Of a DNA stretch of 64,000 bases, positions 9,580 through 18,143 are shown piece after piece. The DNA comes from Lacipirellulaceae bacterium (GTDB taxonomy: Bacteria > Planctomycetota > Planctomycetia > Pirellulales > Lacipirellulaceae). The position numbers and the translations under genes were made by a program. The notes beneath the pieces are model-generated. The model did no database searches, was not told the DNA's origin, and was given only the letters and a program-made list of their open reading frames with translations. How positions within the stretch are numbered: position 1 is the first letter of the stretch; each line of letters opens with the position of its first letter. The stretch covers positions 1,922,001-1,986,000 of the forward strand of contig JAVJRG010000005.1 of assembly GCA_040218535.1 (NCBI GenBank). Reading direction: 5' to 3'.

Positions 9580-12189
9580 CTAGTCGTCTACTTTGTGTAG
9601 GATCGCTAACCAATCTTCGCCAGGATCGGAAGGAGGCATACTAAGCCTGACCTTCTTGCCCCCAGTAAGTTCTCGTACTTCACCCCTTAGTTGCTTACCA
9701 TTGCGTGGATCGAACCAATCCAATGTAAACTGGCCTTCATGCTTTGCCAGATCAAGTTCTGTCTCACCCCCATTAGGCAAATAAATGAGATAGAGTTTGC
9801 CAGGCTTCGCTAGGCAGTAGCGGCTGTTGTCGTGCTTAGTGTTAGCGACCAAATCATCGTGACAACGCATTTCTTCAATGATCACATCTCGGCTAAAGCT
9901 TTTGAAGAAATCGACAGCGATCTTCCCGTACTTCCACGACTGCTCACGGCTACGGAAGTCCTGGCAACCGAGATCGTTCTCAGGCAGCTTGTAGCCGAAG
10001 TAATACTCGACCCCCGCTCCACCCGCCATCAAAGTTCCCCAAAGGGTGTGCTTGCGGATGTCGTGCAGATCGTACTCGCGCTGCTTCTCTTTAGCTTTTC
10101 CCGAAAAGCCCTTATAGCCGGGATCAGGCGGCACGCCGCCATCGGCAGGACCTTGCTCATCGTTGCACACGACCCACATCTTACCCGCTTTCTTTGACGC
10201 TTCGATCCACTGAACGGTGCGGCGATGAGCTTGGTCCCAATGGTTTTGCAGCGAAGCGCCGGTTAACTCTGACTGATCGCCCAATAGCGGGGGATAAACC
10301 TTATCCTGTTGATCAGGGTAACTGTGAATGACTACGTGGTGATCGTACGGATCGAGTTCTTTGATGAACGCCGCCATTTCACGTTGCACTCTCGGAGTTT
10401 GAGTATTCTCCTCTCCGAGATTCCAATTCAAGGCGAGTTGATAGCCGAATCGAGCGATCAATTCCCGATAGTAGAGCTTTCGCTCGACGCCGAGTTCCCC
10501 GCCGTCAAGGGCTGCGGGCGCATGCCCTGGATTACCTGGGTGGCCAACTTTGTGGTCATCGTTCTCAGTCTCTTGCGTCTTGAAGTGCAAGAACAAGCCC
10601 TTCGCCTGGGCATGGTCGAAGACGATCTGCCACTGATCGAGCTTCGAACAGTCGTAGTGCAACTTCTCGTCGGGCGAGATCATCGGCCAGACGTTGTCGC
10701 CATCGCCGCCGGCGTTGTAAGGAATGAACGAGATGGAATTCACGCCTTGCTCAGCCAGATAATTCAGCGCCCCGATTAGTCCTTTCCCTTTGCCATTTTG
10801 CCAGGCTGGGTCGCCGGATTTCCAATCCTGGAGATGAGGCCCCCAGGTTTTTAGTGGCACTTTTTTCTTGCGTGCGATAGTACCGTCGAAATCCTTGTAG
10901 GCGAGTAACGTCTCCGGCGAGTCGGCTCCTACTTTGAAGAAATACTGCTTACTTCCCGTGAACTGGAGGCAGCGTTTGCCGACGTATTGAAGGCGGCCTT
11001 CTGTCAGAAAGCCTGTTGGGCTCTGCTTGGCTTGGGCAACCATGAAACTACCTCGCTTCCCATCAAAGGGGGAAACCGGGGTTCCGGCGAGCTGAAGCTC
11101 GACGGCCACTTGTTTTTCTTTGACGAAGGAAACTATGTAGTTCCATTTGCCTGGTTTGTCGGAGCGGAAGTCGGCTCGCCACTTGGTGCCGGACTCGGAT
11201 GAAGTCTCCGCTGCGTTTCCATCTGCTGCGAAGTAGCCGGGCACTTCGTAGCTGGGGCTGCCGGATTCGTGGGTGAAGCGTACCGTCATTCGATAGTCGA
11301 GGAAGGGATTCGGTTGATGATCTTTTTCGTGGGCATATGGTCCGTCTAGCGTTAGCGAGAGTCGGTGCCATGGAAGGTGGGCGCCCTCAGTTAGTGTGAT
11401 CTCACCCGTTCCGTCGGCCTTTCTTGGCAGCACGAGTGGCGGCTTGGGTTTGGCGGCTTGCTTTGCTTTCCAGGCGGCGTTGGCCTTCTTGTAGACTTCG
11501 TCATAACCCTTTGGCTTGAAGTCGCGGTCGGTGGTCATCAGCCACTTATCGAATTCGAAGCCGTCCTCGCGCATCGAGAAAGACACGGTGTGTTCGCCAG
11601 GTTTCTCGATGTTCAGAAAAATCTGGTGAGGCACTCCACAGTGCTGTTTGGCCGTCCGCTGACGGCTTTCCCAGAACCACTGATTCTTGCCGACACACCA
11701 TTGCATCCGTCGCCCGCTCTCGGGCCACTTTCCATCTAGCCCGACGTGGATGCCGTTGTCTTCGCTCCCGGTCGAGTACGCCCGCACCCAGACGTAATAC
11801 TTCCCGGGAGTTTTGATGCGGACTTTGTAGTTGAGAACACCTACCTTGCCGGGCTCATTAGAGAAGTTTTCCCCGGGGATCAGTTTCTCACCGTGATTGC
11901 GTCGGGTGTCGGGCAAGAGTTCCAGATAGGCTCCGCCGCTGGCTTTTTCCGCATGATTTGGATCACTATCAGAGACTGCCGTGGGGGTCATCTGCTTGTT
12001 GGTTAGCTCCCAACGGCGAACCTTGGCGTGCGTTTGCGACTCAAAATTTTCAGCCTCGACTTCGAGGCGACCGTCTTGCTCCTCATGAAGCTCCGCAGCA
12101 AGCGATTTATGCTCCAACGAAGCCAAAACCAAGAGAGTTAGGAAGGGACATAAAGATTTCGTGCTAAGAATCACCAACGAGTACCCCAC
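9580..12189 (-). CDS. Exported DUF5060 glycoside hydrolase with collagen-binding-like C-terminus
   Basis: An 869-residue exported protein. It has a signal peptide (about 1-32), then a carbohydrate-binding-like sandwich (about 40-225; KTPGKYYVWVRAYSTG), a DUF5060 domain (about 265-385; SGSPSYEVPGYFAADG), a TIM-barrel glycosidase core (about 430-740) with NWNLGEEN holding a candidate acid/base Glu593/594, and a C-terminal domain like the 'putative collagen-binding domain of a collagenase' (about 775-865; LIYLPNGGE, WFDPRNG). This is a common planctomycete architecture; substrate unknown. The start is a GTG with no convincing ribosome site, so the true start could differ by a few codons, but the signal peptide follows directly. 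Confidence 0.85.
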   Translation of the reverse strand: MGYSLVILSTKSLCPFLTLLVLASLEHKSLAAELHEEQDGRLEVEAENFESQTHAKVRRWELTNKQMTPTAVSDSDPNHAEKASGGAYLELLPDTRRNHGEKLIPGENFSNEPGKVGVLNYKVRIKTPGKYYVWVRAYSTGSEDNGIHVGLDGKWPESGRRMQWCVGKNQWFWESRQRTAKQHCGVPHQIFLNIEKPGEHTVSFSMREDGFEFDKWLMTTDRDFKPKGYDEVYKKANAAWKAKQAAKPKPPLVLPRKADGTGEITLTEGAHLPWHRLSLTLDGPYAHEKDHQPNPFLDYRMTVRFTHESGSPSYEVPGYFAADGNAAETSSESGTKWRADFRSDKPGKWNYIVSFVKEKQVAVELQLAGTPVSPFDGKRGSFMVAQAKQSPTGFLTEGRLQYVGKRCLQFTGSKQYFFKVGADSPETLLAYKDFDGTIARKKKVPLKTWGPHLQDWKSGDPAWQNGKGKGLIGALNYLAEQGVNSISFIPYNAGGDGDNVWPMISPDEKLHYDCSKLDQWQIVFDHAQAKGLFLHFKTQETENDDHKVGHPGNPGHAPAALDGGELGVERKLYYRELIARFGYQLALNWNLGEENTQTPRVQREMAAFIKELDPYDHHVVIHSYPDQQDKVYPPLLGDQSELTGASLQNHWDQAHRRTVQWIEASKKAGKMWVVCNDEQGPADGGVPPDPGYKGFSGKAKEKQREYDLHDIRKHTLWGTLMAGGAGVEYYFGYKLPENDLGCQDFRSREQSWKYGKIAVDFFKSFSRDVIIEEMRCHDDLVANTKHDNSRYCLAKPGKLYLIYLPNGGETELDLAKHEGQFTLDWFDPRNGKQLRGEVRELTGGKKVRLSMPPSDPGEDWLAILHKVDD

Positions 12190-12409
12190 CGGAACGATGA
12201 AATCATGAATAGAGCCACCAAGCTACTCAGACTGAGCCGAGTGCCCATGATAGCCAATCGTTTGCGGGTTGCCGACCCTTGGCTTGAAGTTGTCATTTCT
12301 TCATGTTTTAGCGCGGAGCAAGCTCAGCGGCGAAACAATGAATGCTGAGGTCCGTGTCATTCGTTGACCCCAAACCCCTCTCGTAAAAATCACCTCTGAC
12401 TAGAGACCT
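12190..12409. other. Intergenic region with a short repeat relative
   Basis: No convincing gene. At 12311-12336 it holds gcgcggagcaagctcagcgg followed by cgaaac, a diverged copy of the short element at 14796 and 44740. Confidence 0.5.
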
Positions 12410-12438
12410 TTCCCGTAGTGGTTCTCGGCGACTATGAT
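12410..12438 (+). promoter_or_regulatory. Candidate promoter of tRNA-Arg
   Basis: TATGAT at 12433-12438 is a good -10 box about 19 bases before the mature tRNA. The -35 candidate TTCCCG (12410-12415, spacer 17) is poor, so the promoter rests on the -10 box and its position. Confidence 0.4.
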
Positions 12439-12456
12439 GGTTGAGGTCTTTTTCAT

Positions 12457-12530
12457 GCGCCCGTAGCTTAGCTGGATAGAGCAGCGGACTTCTAATCCGC
12501 AGGTCGCAGGTTCGAATCCTGCCGGGCGTG
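12457..12530 (+). tRNA. tRNA-Arg (TCT)
   Basis: A 74-nt cloverleaf: acceptor GCGCCCG with CGGGCGT (terminal G-T), D-arm AGCTTAGCTGGATAGAGC, anticodon stem GCGGA/TCCGC around CTTCTAA giving anticodon TCT, and T-arm GCAGG-TTCGAAT-CCTGC. Discriminator G. CCA is not encoded. Confidence 0.95.
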
Positions 12531-12675
12531 CTTTCCTCGTTTCAGCCGCTCTTCTGGCGGTTTTTGGCAAGTTTTGTACTTTCCGTTGCCGCAGGCGAGA
12601 CCTGTCCGCGAGTTCTGTCTAAAATGCAGGATTGTCTCAATCTTGTTGGCCCTGGCTTTTTCATTCGAAACTTAG

Positions 12676-14481
12676 ATGCGTCGCAGTCTATCCGTTCTAT
12701 TAGTCATATGCGGTTCCCTGGGCTGGTTTGCGAGCCCGTCGGCAGCGCAATTCGATCCGCCTGGCAACTACTACAATAGTGCTACCGGCACGGGCTCGAC
12801 GCTGAAGAATCAGCTCCGCTCAATCATGTCGAGCGGGCACATCGAGCGCTCTTACGGTGACTTTCGTTTCTCAGCCGCGATTACTGATCGTGACCCCAAT
12901 AACTCTTCTCGGATATTGACCGTTTACGATCGTTCGTCGGTTACGAACCAGTGGAACCCCGGCGGCTCGCTGCCGTGGAATCGCGAGCATGTTTGGCCTC
13001 AGAGTCTGCAGCCGGGAAGTGCGAGTAACAGTTCGAGGGGCAACCTAGGGGATCCGCACTCACTTCGCCCGGCGATTCCCTCGATCAATTCCAATCGAGG
13101 CAACGACCCTTTCGGCCTCGACAATACAACAGGAAATCACCGCACCAATGGCAGCTATTACTTCCCAGGCGACACTGACAAGGGCGACATCGCTCGCTCT
13201 CTGTTCTACTCGGCAACCCGTTACACGGGCCTGACTCTCGTCGAAGGTCAACCTGGCAGTAACCAGATGGGCGATCTTTCATCATTGGTTGCCTACCACT
13301 TTCTTGATCCTCCCGATGAATTCGAGCGACGCCGCAACCATGCGATTTATAGTTCGTCATTGAACCCGAGTTACCACACAAATAATCGAAACGCTTACGT
13401 TGATCGACCCGAGTACGTCTGGAGTGTATTCGTTGATCAAAGTAATGATAGTCGGATCACGATTGATGCCTTCAACAACGCCAATGGTGCCAGCTCATCC
13501 AATGTCAGCTTGGGGCGCGTGCTCACAGGTGCCCCGGTCCCTTCGGATCAAATGGTAACAATCGACAAACTAGGAAACGACGGCACCTACTATGAGGTCA
13601 CAACTGCGGGTGCCGCGACCAGTACACTTTCGGGCCGGTACAACGCGATGCGGACAGGCGGAACTGATTCAGAGGGTTTTAGTGTGGGGCTCAATACCTC
13701 GACCTCCACTGCTGGGCAGCGTAGCGGAACCGTAACGATCAACAATTTGGATGTCACCACGGGGGGCGGGGCAGGGCGGGGTGCAAACGATGGCAACGAT
13801 GTATTCAACGTCACGCTGGATGTCTTGGACCATGCGACGCCTTCCTTCATGGGCTCAGGCGTTGAAAGCTCTTTGACACTCGACTTTGGTCAGGTTGAAC
13901 AAGGTACTCCTGTCTCCGAACTTGGTTTCAGCCTCTTCAACTTAGAATCGACGCTCAGTTTTACTGCAGGGCTGGAGCTTGATTCGATTTCCAGCACAGG
14001 CGATACGGCTATCCTGACAACCGATCTGACAACCTTTGGCGAAGTTAACGCATTGGAAGCTGGGCAGTCGAGTGATTTTACCGCCTCGATTGATACGAGT
14101 TCAGAAGGACTCTTTGGGGCCACTTACACCTTGAACTTCTCTGACGAAGATCTGCCAGGGGGCATGTCCCTTGGGAGTCTGTCGCTTGAATTGGTTGGAG
14201 AAGTCGTCGCCGTCGCTGAAAATGCCGACTTCAACGAAAGTGGCTTGGTAGACGCCCTCGACTTGCTCACCTGGCAGGCGGGGTTTGGAAGTGGCGACTC
14301 GTTGGCTAATGGGGACGCCAACAGCGATCAATCCGTGAATGGAGATGACCTAGCGATCTGGCAAACACAATACGGCACGGACCCAAGTGCTCCTGCTAGT
14401 GTGCAGCAAGTCCCCGAGCCGAGTAGTCTCGGCGTCGCCTTAATCGCCTTGCTGTCCACAATGAGCCTTCGTCGCAAGTAA
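12676..14481 (+). CDS. Secreted endonuclease I (EndA/NucM family) with dockerin-like and PEP-CTERM tail
   Basis: A 601-residue exported protein. After a signal peptide (1-24) comes an endonuclease I domain (about 26-255) with the catalytic NREHVWPQS (His105), DPHSLRP and a closing RNAYVDRPEYVWSVF that matches this family of non-specific DNA/RNA nucleases. Then follow beta-rich regions (about 256-510) with choice-of-anchor character, a dockerin-type-I-like pair of calcium loops (about 516-566; DFNESGLVDALDLL and DANSDQSVNGDDLAIW), and a PEP-CTERM sorting signal (VPEPSS, hydrophobic helix, SLRRK). It is probably processed by an exosortase and held at the surface, where it could digest extracellular DNA. 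The exosortase gene is not in the window. Confidence 0.9.
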   Translation: MRRSLSVLLVICGSLGWFASPSAAQFDPPGNYYNSATGTGSTLKNQLRSIMSSGHIERSYGDFRFSAAITDRDPNNSSRILTVYDRSSVTNQWNPGGSLPWNREHVWPQSLQPGSASNSSRGNLGDPHSLRPAIPSINSNRGNDPFGLDNTTGNHRTNGSYYFPGDTDKGDIARSLFYSATRYTGLTLVEGQPGSNQMGDLSSLVAYHFLDPPDEFERRRNHAIYSSSLNPSYHTNNRNAYVDRPEYVWSVFVDQSNDSRITIDAFNNANGASSSNVSLGRVLTGAPVPSDQMVTIDKLGNDGTYYEVTTAGAATSTLSGRYNAMRTGGTDSEGFSVGLNTSTSTAGQRSGTVTINNLDVTTGGGAGRGANDGNDVFNVTLDVLDHATPSFMGSGVESSLTLDFGQVEQGTPVSELGFSLFNLESTLSFTAGLELDSISSTGDTAILTTDLTTFGEVNALEAGQSSDFTASIDTSSEGLFGATYTLNFSDEDLPGGMSLGSLSLELVGEVVAVAENADFNESGLVDALDLLTWQAGFGSGDSLANGDANSDQSVNGDDLAIWQTQYGTDPSAPASVQQVPEPSSLGVALIALLSTMSLRRK

Positions 14482-14498
14482 ATAAGCCGCGACCACTG

Positions 14499-14684
14499 CT
14501 AGCTAACAACCGCAAGCAACGCATCGACAAACCATCCGCCTACAGTCGCTGCCGCCCCAGGTCGCCAGAGCAATCCGCCTGGAGGCAACAGAAATAGCGC
14601 TGCGGTTAATGAAGTGACAAATTTCGCGGCGATTTTGATCTCATCCCGCTCGATTCGATGAAGATCCTTGGGAGGCACATCCAT
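14499..14684 (-). CDS. Small hypothetical membrane protein
   Basis: A possible 61-residue protein: a charged N-terminus (MDVPPKDLHRIERDEIK) and a hydrophobic stretch (FVTSLTAALFLL, then a Gly/Ala-rich helix). A GGAG lies 9 bases before this ATG, which is why it is chosen over an upstream in-frame ATG at 14729. No homologue recognised. It lies downstream of the nucleotidyltransferase-HD gene on the same strand (gap 155 bases). Could be spurious. Confidence 0.4.
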   Translation of the reverse strand: MDVPPKDLHRIERDEIKIAAKFVTSLTAALFLLPPGGLLWRPGAAATVGGWFVDALLAVVS

Positions 14685-14795
14685 GCTTCGAGGCTCCAAG
14701 TAGCAGAGAGAAAAGGGCAGTTGCTTCAAGAGGTACGCAAGCTCGTGCTGGGTGGTTCGCTCTCGTTGTTAATCGATAGAAAAGAGTTCCTTAAT

Positions 14796-14823
14796 CGCGG
14801 TGCAAGCACCGCGGCGAAATGGG
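14796..14823 (+). repeat. 28-bp element, copy 1 (second copy at 44740-44767)
   Basis: cgcggtgcaagcaccgcg is a small palindrome followed by gcgaaatggg. The same 28 bases occur with one change on the opposite strand at 44740-44767. Diverged relatives lie at 12311 and 41426. Confidence 0.8.
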
Positions 14824-14839
14824 TTCCTATTCGCTCAGA

Positions 14840-15958
14840 CTAGCCGCACATGCTTGCTAGCTCGCGGAGGTAATCGAGTGCCTCTTCTAGGGTACTCGTC
14901 TCTGCTCCTGGCAATCGTCCCAATCGATCGCATTTTTCCAGCAGCATGAGTTCTTCGAAATCTTCCGCATCTGTAAGTCGGCGACGAGCTCGTTTGCCAA
15001 TAGTTCCGTCGTAGACTTTGTGAGCTAGCATGTGGTGTTCGACGAGCCAGAGCGTTCGATCGGTCACATGCTCAGAGATTACTTCCATTCCCGCAACGAC
15101 GTGGTCTTGCGGGTCAATCGATTTGCCGACATCGTGCAGGAGAGCCGCAGTCAGGAACTCCTCATCGTAGGGAAGTTCCTTACAGGCAAGATCGAATACC
15201 TGCAGGCTGTGATAAAGCACGTCCCCTTCAGGATGCCATTGAACTGGCTGCTTGACGTTCTCGCAGGGGAGCAGCAAGGCTTCAAACACTTGGAAACGGT
15301 CGATGCCTTCCGCCATCTCGGAGACAACTTCCTCCAGGTTGCAGTCGGGATATTCTTGGGAAAGAAACATCCTGAGCTCTGGCAGCGTCGCTCGATCGAT
15401 CGCCTTGCCCGTGATCGAACTCTTAAACCCGTAGCTAACTTTCTCCGGCGAGTAGACTGTCAATTCAAACGGAAACTGGTGGAACAGATGGACGTGAACG
15501 AAAATCTGAACCTCACCCTGCTTGCGGACCTGCTTTCGCTCTACGTCGTAGTGAAAGTTTTCAGCGTCTAGTGCATGAGTAACCGCTTCGACCGTGTGCG
15601 AAAAGACGTGCAGGTCGATATCTGACCCATGCCGGACATGCCCCGTTAGTACGCTACCGATCAGCTTGGGCCTGAACGCTTCGAGACGTCGCATCATCTC
15701 AAGTGCTGCTAGGCGCATGGCGAAGAGCTTCTCTTCGCGGCTCTCGCGCTCGTAGAGACGAGTGAGCAATTGCACCTGATCGCGAATCTCGGCATTGCTC
15801 GGCAAGTCAGCGGGCTTTACCCAGCCTTGGAAGATTCGCCGAGCGGCCTTCATCTTGGCCTGGTAGTACTCAGATTCCTGGCGATCGTAGAGTAACTGAG
15901 CTGCCTGCCAGGCAATCTGCCGGCGAAGCTTAGAATTCTGTCCTGAGGTGTTCTTCAC
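14840..15958 (-). CDS. Nucleotidyltransferase-HD domain fusion protein
   Basis: A 372-residue cytoplasmic protein. After a helical N-terminus (1-95) comes a pol-beta-like nucleotidyltransferase domain (about 96-185): IGSVLTGHVRHGSDIDLHVF gives Gly-Ser and the metal aspartates Asp113 and Asp115, and FELTVY supplies a third acidic residue (Glu165). A C-terminal HD domain (about 243-350) has HSLQVFDLA, LLHDVGKS (His275-Asp276) and HHMLAHK. The order resembles tRNA CCA-adding enzymes, but their tRNA-binding head signatures are not seen, and the protein is shorter than usual. Role unknown: it could make and break a nucleotide signal or modify RNA. Start is a GTG with no clear ribosome site. Confidence 0.8.
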   Translation of the reverse strand: MKNTSGQNSKLRRQIAWQAAQLLYDRQESEYYQAKMKAARRIFQGWVKPADLPSNAEIRDQVQLLTRLYERESREEKLFAMRLAALEMMRRLEAFRPKLIGSVLTGHVRHGSDIDLHVFSHTVEAVTHALDAENFHYDVERKQVRKQGEVQIFVHVHLFHQFPFELTVYSPEKVSYGFKSSITGKAIDRATLPELRMFLSQEYPDCNLEEVVSEMAEGIDRFQVFEALLLPCENVKQPVQWHPEGDVLYHSLQVFDLACKELPYDEEFLTAALLHDVGKSIDPQDHVVAGMEVISEHVTDRTLWLVEHHMLAHKVYDGTIGKRARRRLTDAEDFEELMLLEKCDRLGRLPGAETSTLEEALDYLRELASMCG

Positions 15959-16311
15959 TTGCTGGGAGCCGCTGGGGCAGGCGTCTTTCGACCGTCACTC
16001 AACTCTTGAAGGACGCTCGTTACGCATTGTTACGGCTACTAGACATGGTACCCGGTTCTGTGCGAACGCTCCAGCGTCTCGCGGTCGTTTTGTGATGATT
16101 CTATCGGTTGAACAGCGAACTCATCGAGAGAGAGCACATCCGTCATAATTGGTCTGCCCGCAGAGACAACGAGACAGTCCTTTGCGCCCTATTCTTGTTA
16201 AGGAGCGAAATTTGGCGGAGAGCCCAGAGTTTCGCTCTTTTCCGACCGATCGACCGCCATCCCGTTGCTGGACTGATCGGATCCCCGACATTAGGTAGCA
16301 GGAATGAGACA
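15959..16311. other. Intergenic region, nothing recognised
   Basis: About 350 bases between divergent genes. I see no convincing gene, hairpin or consensus promoter here; it must contain promoters for both sides. Confidence 0.5.
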
Positions 16312-16476
16312 ATGCAGTACTTTGACATGATCGGTCAATTCATAGGCGACGCCATCTCTGGCGGCTGGTCTTGGGTCACGACGCTCAACCTTGAAGAGTG
16401 GTTCATCTTGCTCGGCGTGACTTCCGGCTTTGGCTTTCTTTGCATGCGCGGCTTCAGTAACAAAGACCGCTGCTAA
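16312..16476 (+). CDS. Small single-span membrane protein
   Basis: A 54-residue protein (MQYFDMIGQFIG start) with a hydrophobic segment WFILLGVTSGFGFLCM and a short charged tail SNKDRC. The Met at 16312 is chosen because AGGAATGAG lies just upstream and the longer reading frame before it (from 16108) lacks protein-like composition. It ends 65 bases before a GGDEF-like gene and may be co-transcribed. No family recognised. Confidence 0.55.
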   Translation: MQYFDMIGQFIGDAISGGWSWVTTLNLEEWFILLGVTSGFGFLCMRGFSNKDRC

Positions 16477-16541
16477 GCGAAGCTTGGTTTCTTGCAATTC
16501 TCTCTGCGACTTTGGCCGACGTGCCGCCTTGGGGTAGGACT

Positions 16542-17516
16542 ATGTTTTCACTTCTACGAGACTTGAGTTTCTCTGATGCGTTGCTTGCCGAGGCCGCTGC
16601 TTTTGCGGCGATTGCTACGGTTGGCTATCTGTTCGGCAGCAGAACGCGTCGCCAGAAGAAGGCCCACCACGGTCAAGCGGAAGGCTCGCTACATATTGAA
16701 GTAAGTCGAGCGAAGCAAATCGCCACCGAACTACAGGATGTTACGCTCAATATTCGTAAGGAACTCGCCAGCCATCATTCCAACATCGCTGACTTTCAGC
16801 AGCGGATGAAGCAGTTGCAAAGCGAAGAGAATGAGGAGGCTTGGCAAACCTTGGGTCAGGAAGCAGAAGCCATCTTGGGCCCTACCTTGCGACTCACGAC
16901 GAATCTCTCACTTGCCTACGATCAGCTACGAAAACAATCGGCCCAGTTGATGACCTTTGCCGGCTCGCGGACCGACGCGGAAACTGGAGTCCATAACCGG
17001 CGTGCTTTGCAAGAACAACTCGACGTGCTGTTCTCAATGTTCAACCCCACCGAAGAAAGCAACCAAGGACATTTCGCGCTGGCTTTGTTCAGCATTGAAT
17101 CACACGACGAGGATTGCGCCGTCGTTCCGTTTGCAAAGATGCTTGCCGAAAGTGTCCGCGGCACGGATTTCGTCGCACGCTATAGTACTGACGAGTTCGC
17201 TGTCGTCATGCCGCAGACGACGTTAGCGGGAGGGCTAATCTTCTCGCAACGGTTCCTTGCGAAAGCAGTCGATACACTAGGATCCGATGTCTGGGGTGGC
17301 GTTGTCGAGACGATCTCAGTTGACGATTCCGAACGCCTTCTCTCGCGTGCAGATTCCGCGCTATACAGCGCCCGTGCCACCGGTGAATCGTGCTTGTACC
17401 AGCACGCCAACGGGATGCTAAGGCGAGCGAACGCTCCTGGGACCGAGTCAACTCTTGACAATGCTCAAAGGAATGAAACTGCTGCGGAAGAGCCATCTGA
17501 GGCTGCCACCAGTTGA
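16542..17516 (+). CDS. Membrane-anchored degenerate GGDEF protein
   Basis: A 324-residue protein: one N-terminal membrane helix (about 12-32), a coiled-coil region (about 50-130), and a GGDEF-like domain (about 140-300). The domain entry DAETGVHNRRAL is family-like, but the signature reads STDEF (215-219) instead of GG[DE]EF. The inhibitory-site pattern RGTD is kept five residues before it. Loss of both glycines predicts no diguanylate cyclase activity; with the I-site kept it could be a c-di-GMP receptor (inference). Start at ATG 16542 is preferred over TTG 16512 because GGGGTAGG stands directly upstream. The tail (about 300-324) is Glu/Ala/Thr-rich and probably disordered. Confidence 0.8.
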   Translation: MFSLLRDLSFSDALLAEAAAFAAIATVGYLFGSRTRRQKKAHHGQAEGSLHIEVSRAKQIATELQDVTLNIRKELASHHSNIADFQQRMKQLQSEENEEAWQTLGQEAEAILGPTLRLTTNLSLAYDQLRKQSAQLMTFAGSRTDAETGVHNRRALQEQLDVLFSMFNPTEESNQGHFALALFSIESHDEDCAVVPFAKMLAESVRGTDFVARYSTDEFAVVMPQTTLAGGLIFSQRFLAKAVDTLGSDVWGGVVETISVDDSERLLSRADSALYSARATGESCLYQHANGMLRRANAPGTESTLDNAQRNETAAEEPSEAATS

Positions 17517-17564
17517 GCAAGATCGCTTCGGTTTGTTCCGTTTTACGGCTTATCTCGCACCTAA

Positions 17565-17594
17565 TTGACGCAGTTGGCGATAATCGCTTAGGAT
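17565..17594 (+). promoter_or_regulatory. Candidate sigma-70-type promoter
   Basis: TTGACG (17565-17570) and TAGGAT (17589-17594) are separated by 18 bases, about 120 bases before the start of the L7/L12-C-like gene, and face it. Confidence 0.45.
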
Positions 17595-17714
17595 GCGGGG
17601 TGTCAGGCGTTACTTAGCAGCTGGATGGATTCGCTGTCGCTGTACTGACGGTCGGCCGTTGGTAACGCACGATCTTTTCGATAATTCCCGAATCACGTGT
17701 CAGGGAGATTTGCC

Positions 17715-18038
17715 ATGCCGTTATTTGAGGTAGAAACAGACAGTCATATTATCATCACGTGGGCCAAGGATAGCGATGATGCTTCGGCAGTTGTCGTCGA
17801 TGCCTATCCGACTGACACGGTGCTTCGACTCACGAAGCGCCCGCGTGATACCTGGGTGATCTCCAAAGGTGCATTAGGCATCAGCGGCGAACTCGATCCG
17901 TGTCATACAGCCCGCGATTGTTTATCGAAGGCAGGCGGCGACAAAATCCACGCCGTTCGTCTTTACATGCACGAAACAGGCGTCGATCTTGAGCAAGCGC
18001 GCAAAGTTGTCGAATCCAACATGGTGATGGGCTGGTAA
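17715..18038 (+). CDS. Small protein with a ribosomal L7/L12-C-like tail
   Basis: A 107-residue protein. Its last third (about 75-103; DKIHAVRLYMHETGVDLEQARKVVE has the K-I-x-A-V-R...TG..L..A..VVE pattern) resembles the C-terminal domain of ribosomal protein L7/L12, which binds translation factors. The N-terminal two thirds are beta-rich and not recognised. A GGGAG lies 9 bases before ATG 17715, so this start is preferred over GTG 17697. It is a single-gene unit with a candidate promoter upstream and a strong terminator downstream. The L7/L12 resemblance is by eye only. Confidence 0.65.
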   Translation: MPLFEVETDSHIIITWAKDSDDASAVVVDAYPTDTVLRLTKRPRDTWVISKGALGISGELDPCHTARDCLSKAGGDKIHAVRLYMHETGVDLEQARKVVESNMVMGW

Positions 18039-18082
18039 CGCTCAAGGGCATTTGCCAGACCGTTATTAACAAACTCACAGAA

Positions 18083-18117
18083 AAAGGCCTCGCAGATAAG
18101 CCATCTGCGAGGCCTTT
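18083..18117. terminator. Strong bidirectional intrinsic terminator
   Basis: A perfect 15-bp stem, aaaggcctcgcagat with atctgcgaggccttt, and a 5-base loop. Its A and T ends serve both strands. It lies between the convergent L7/L12-C-like gene and the low-complexity lipoprotein gene. Confidence 0.9.
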
Positions 18118-18143
18118 CCGTTGGATACACTTAAATCGTCTCT

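Noticed and set aside
14840-15958. A tRNA CCA-adding enzyme
   Set aside because: Length and missing tRNA-binding signatures do not fit, though the NTase-HD order is similar.
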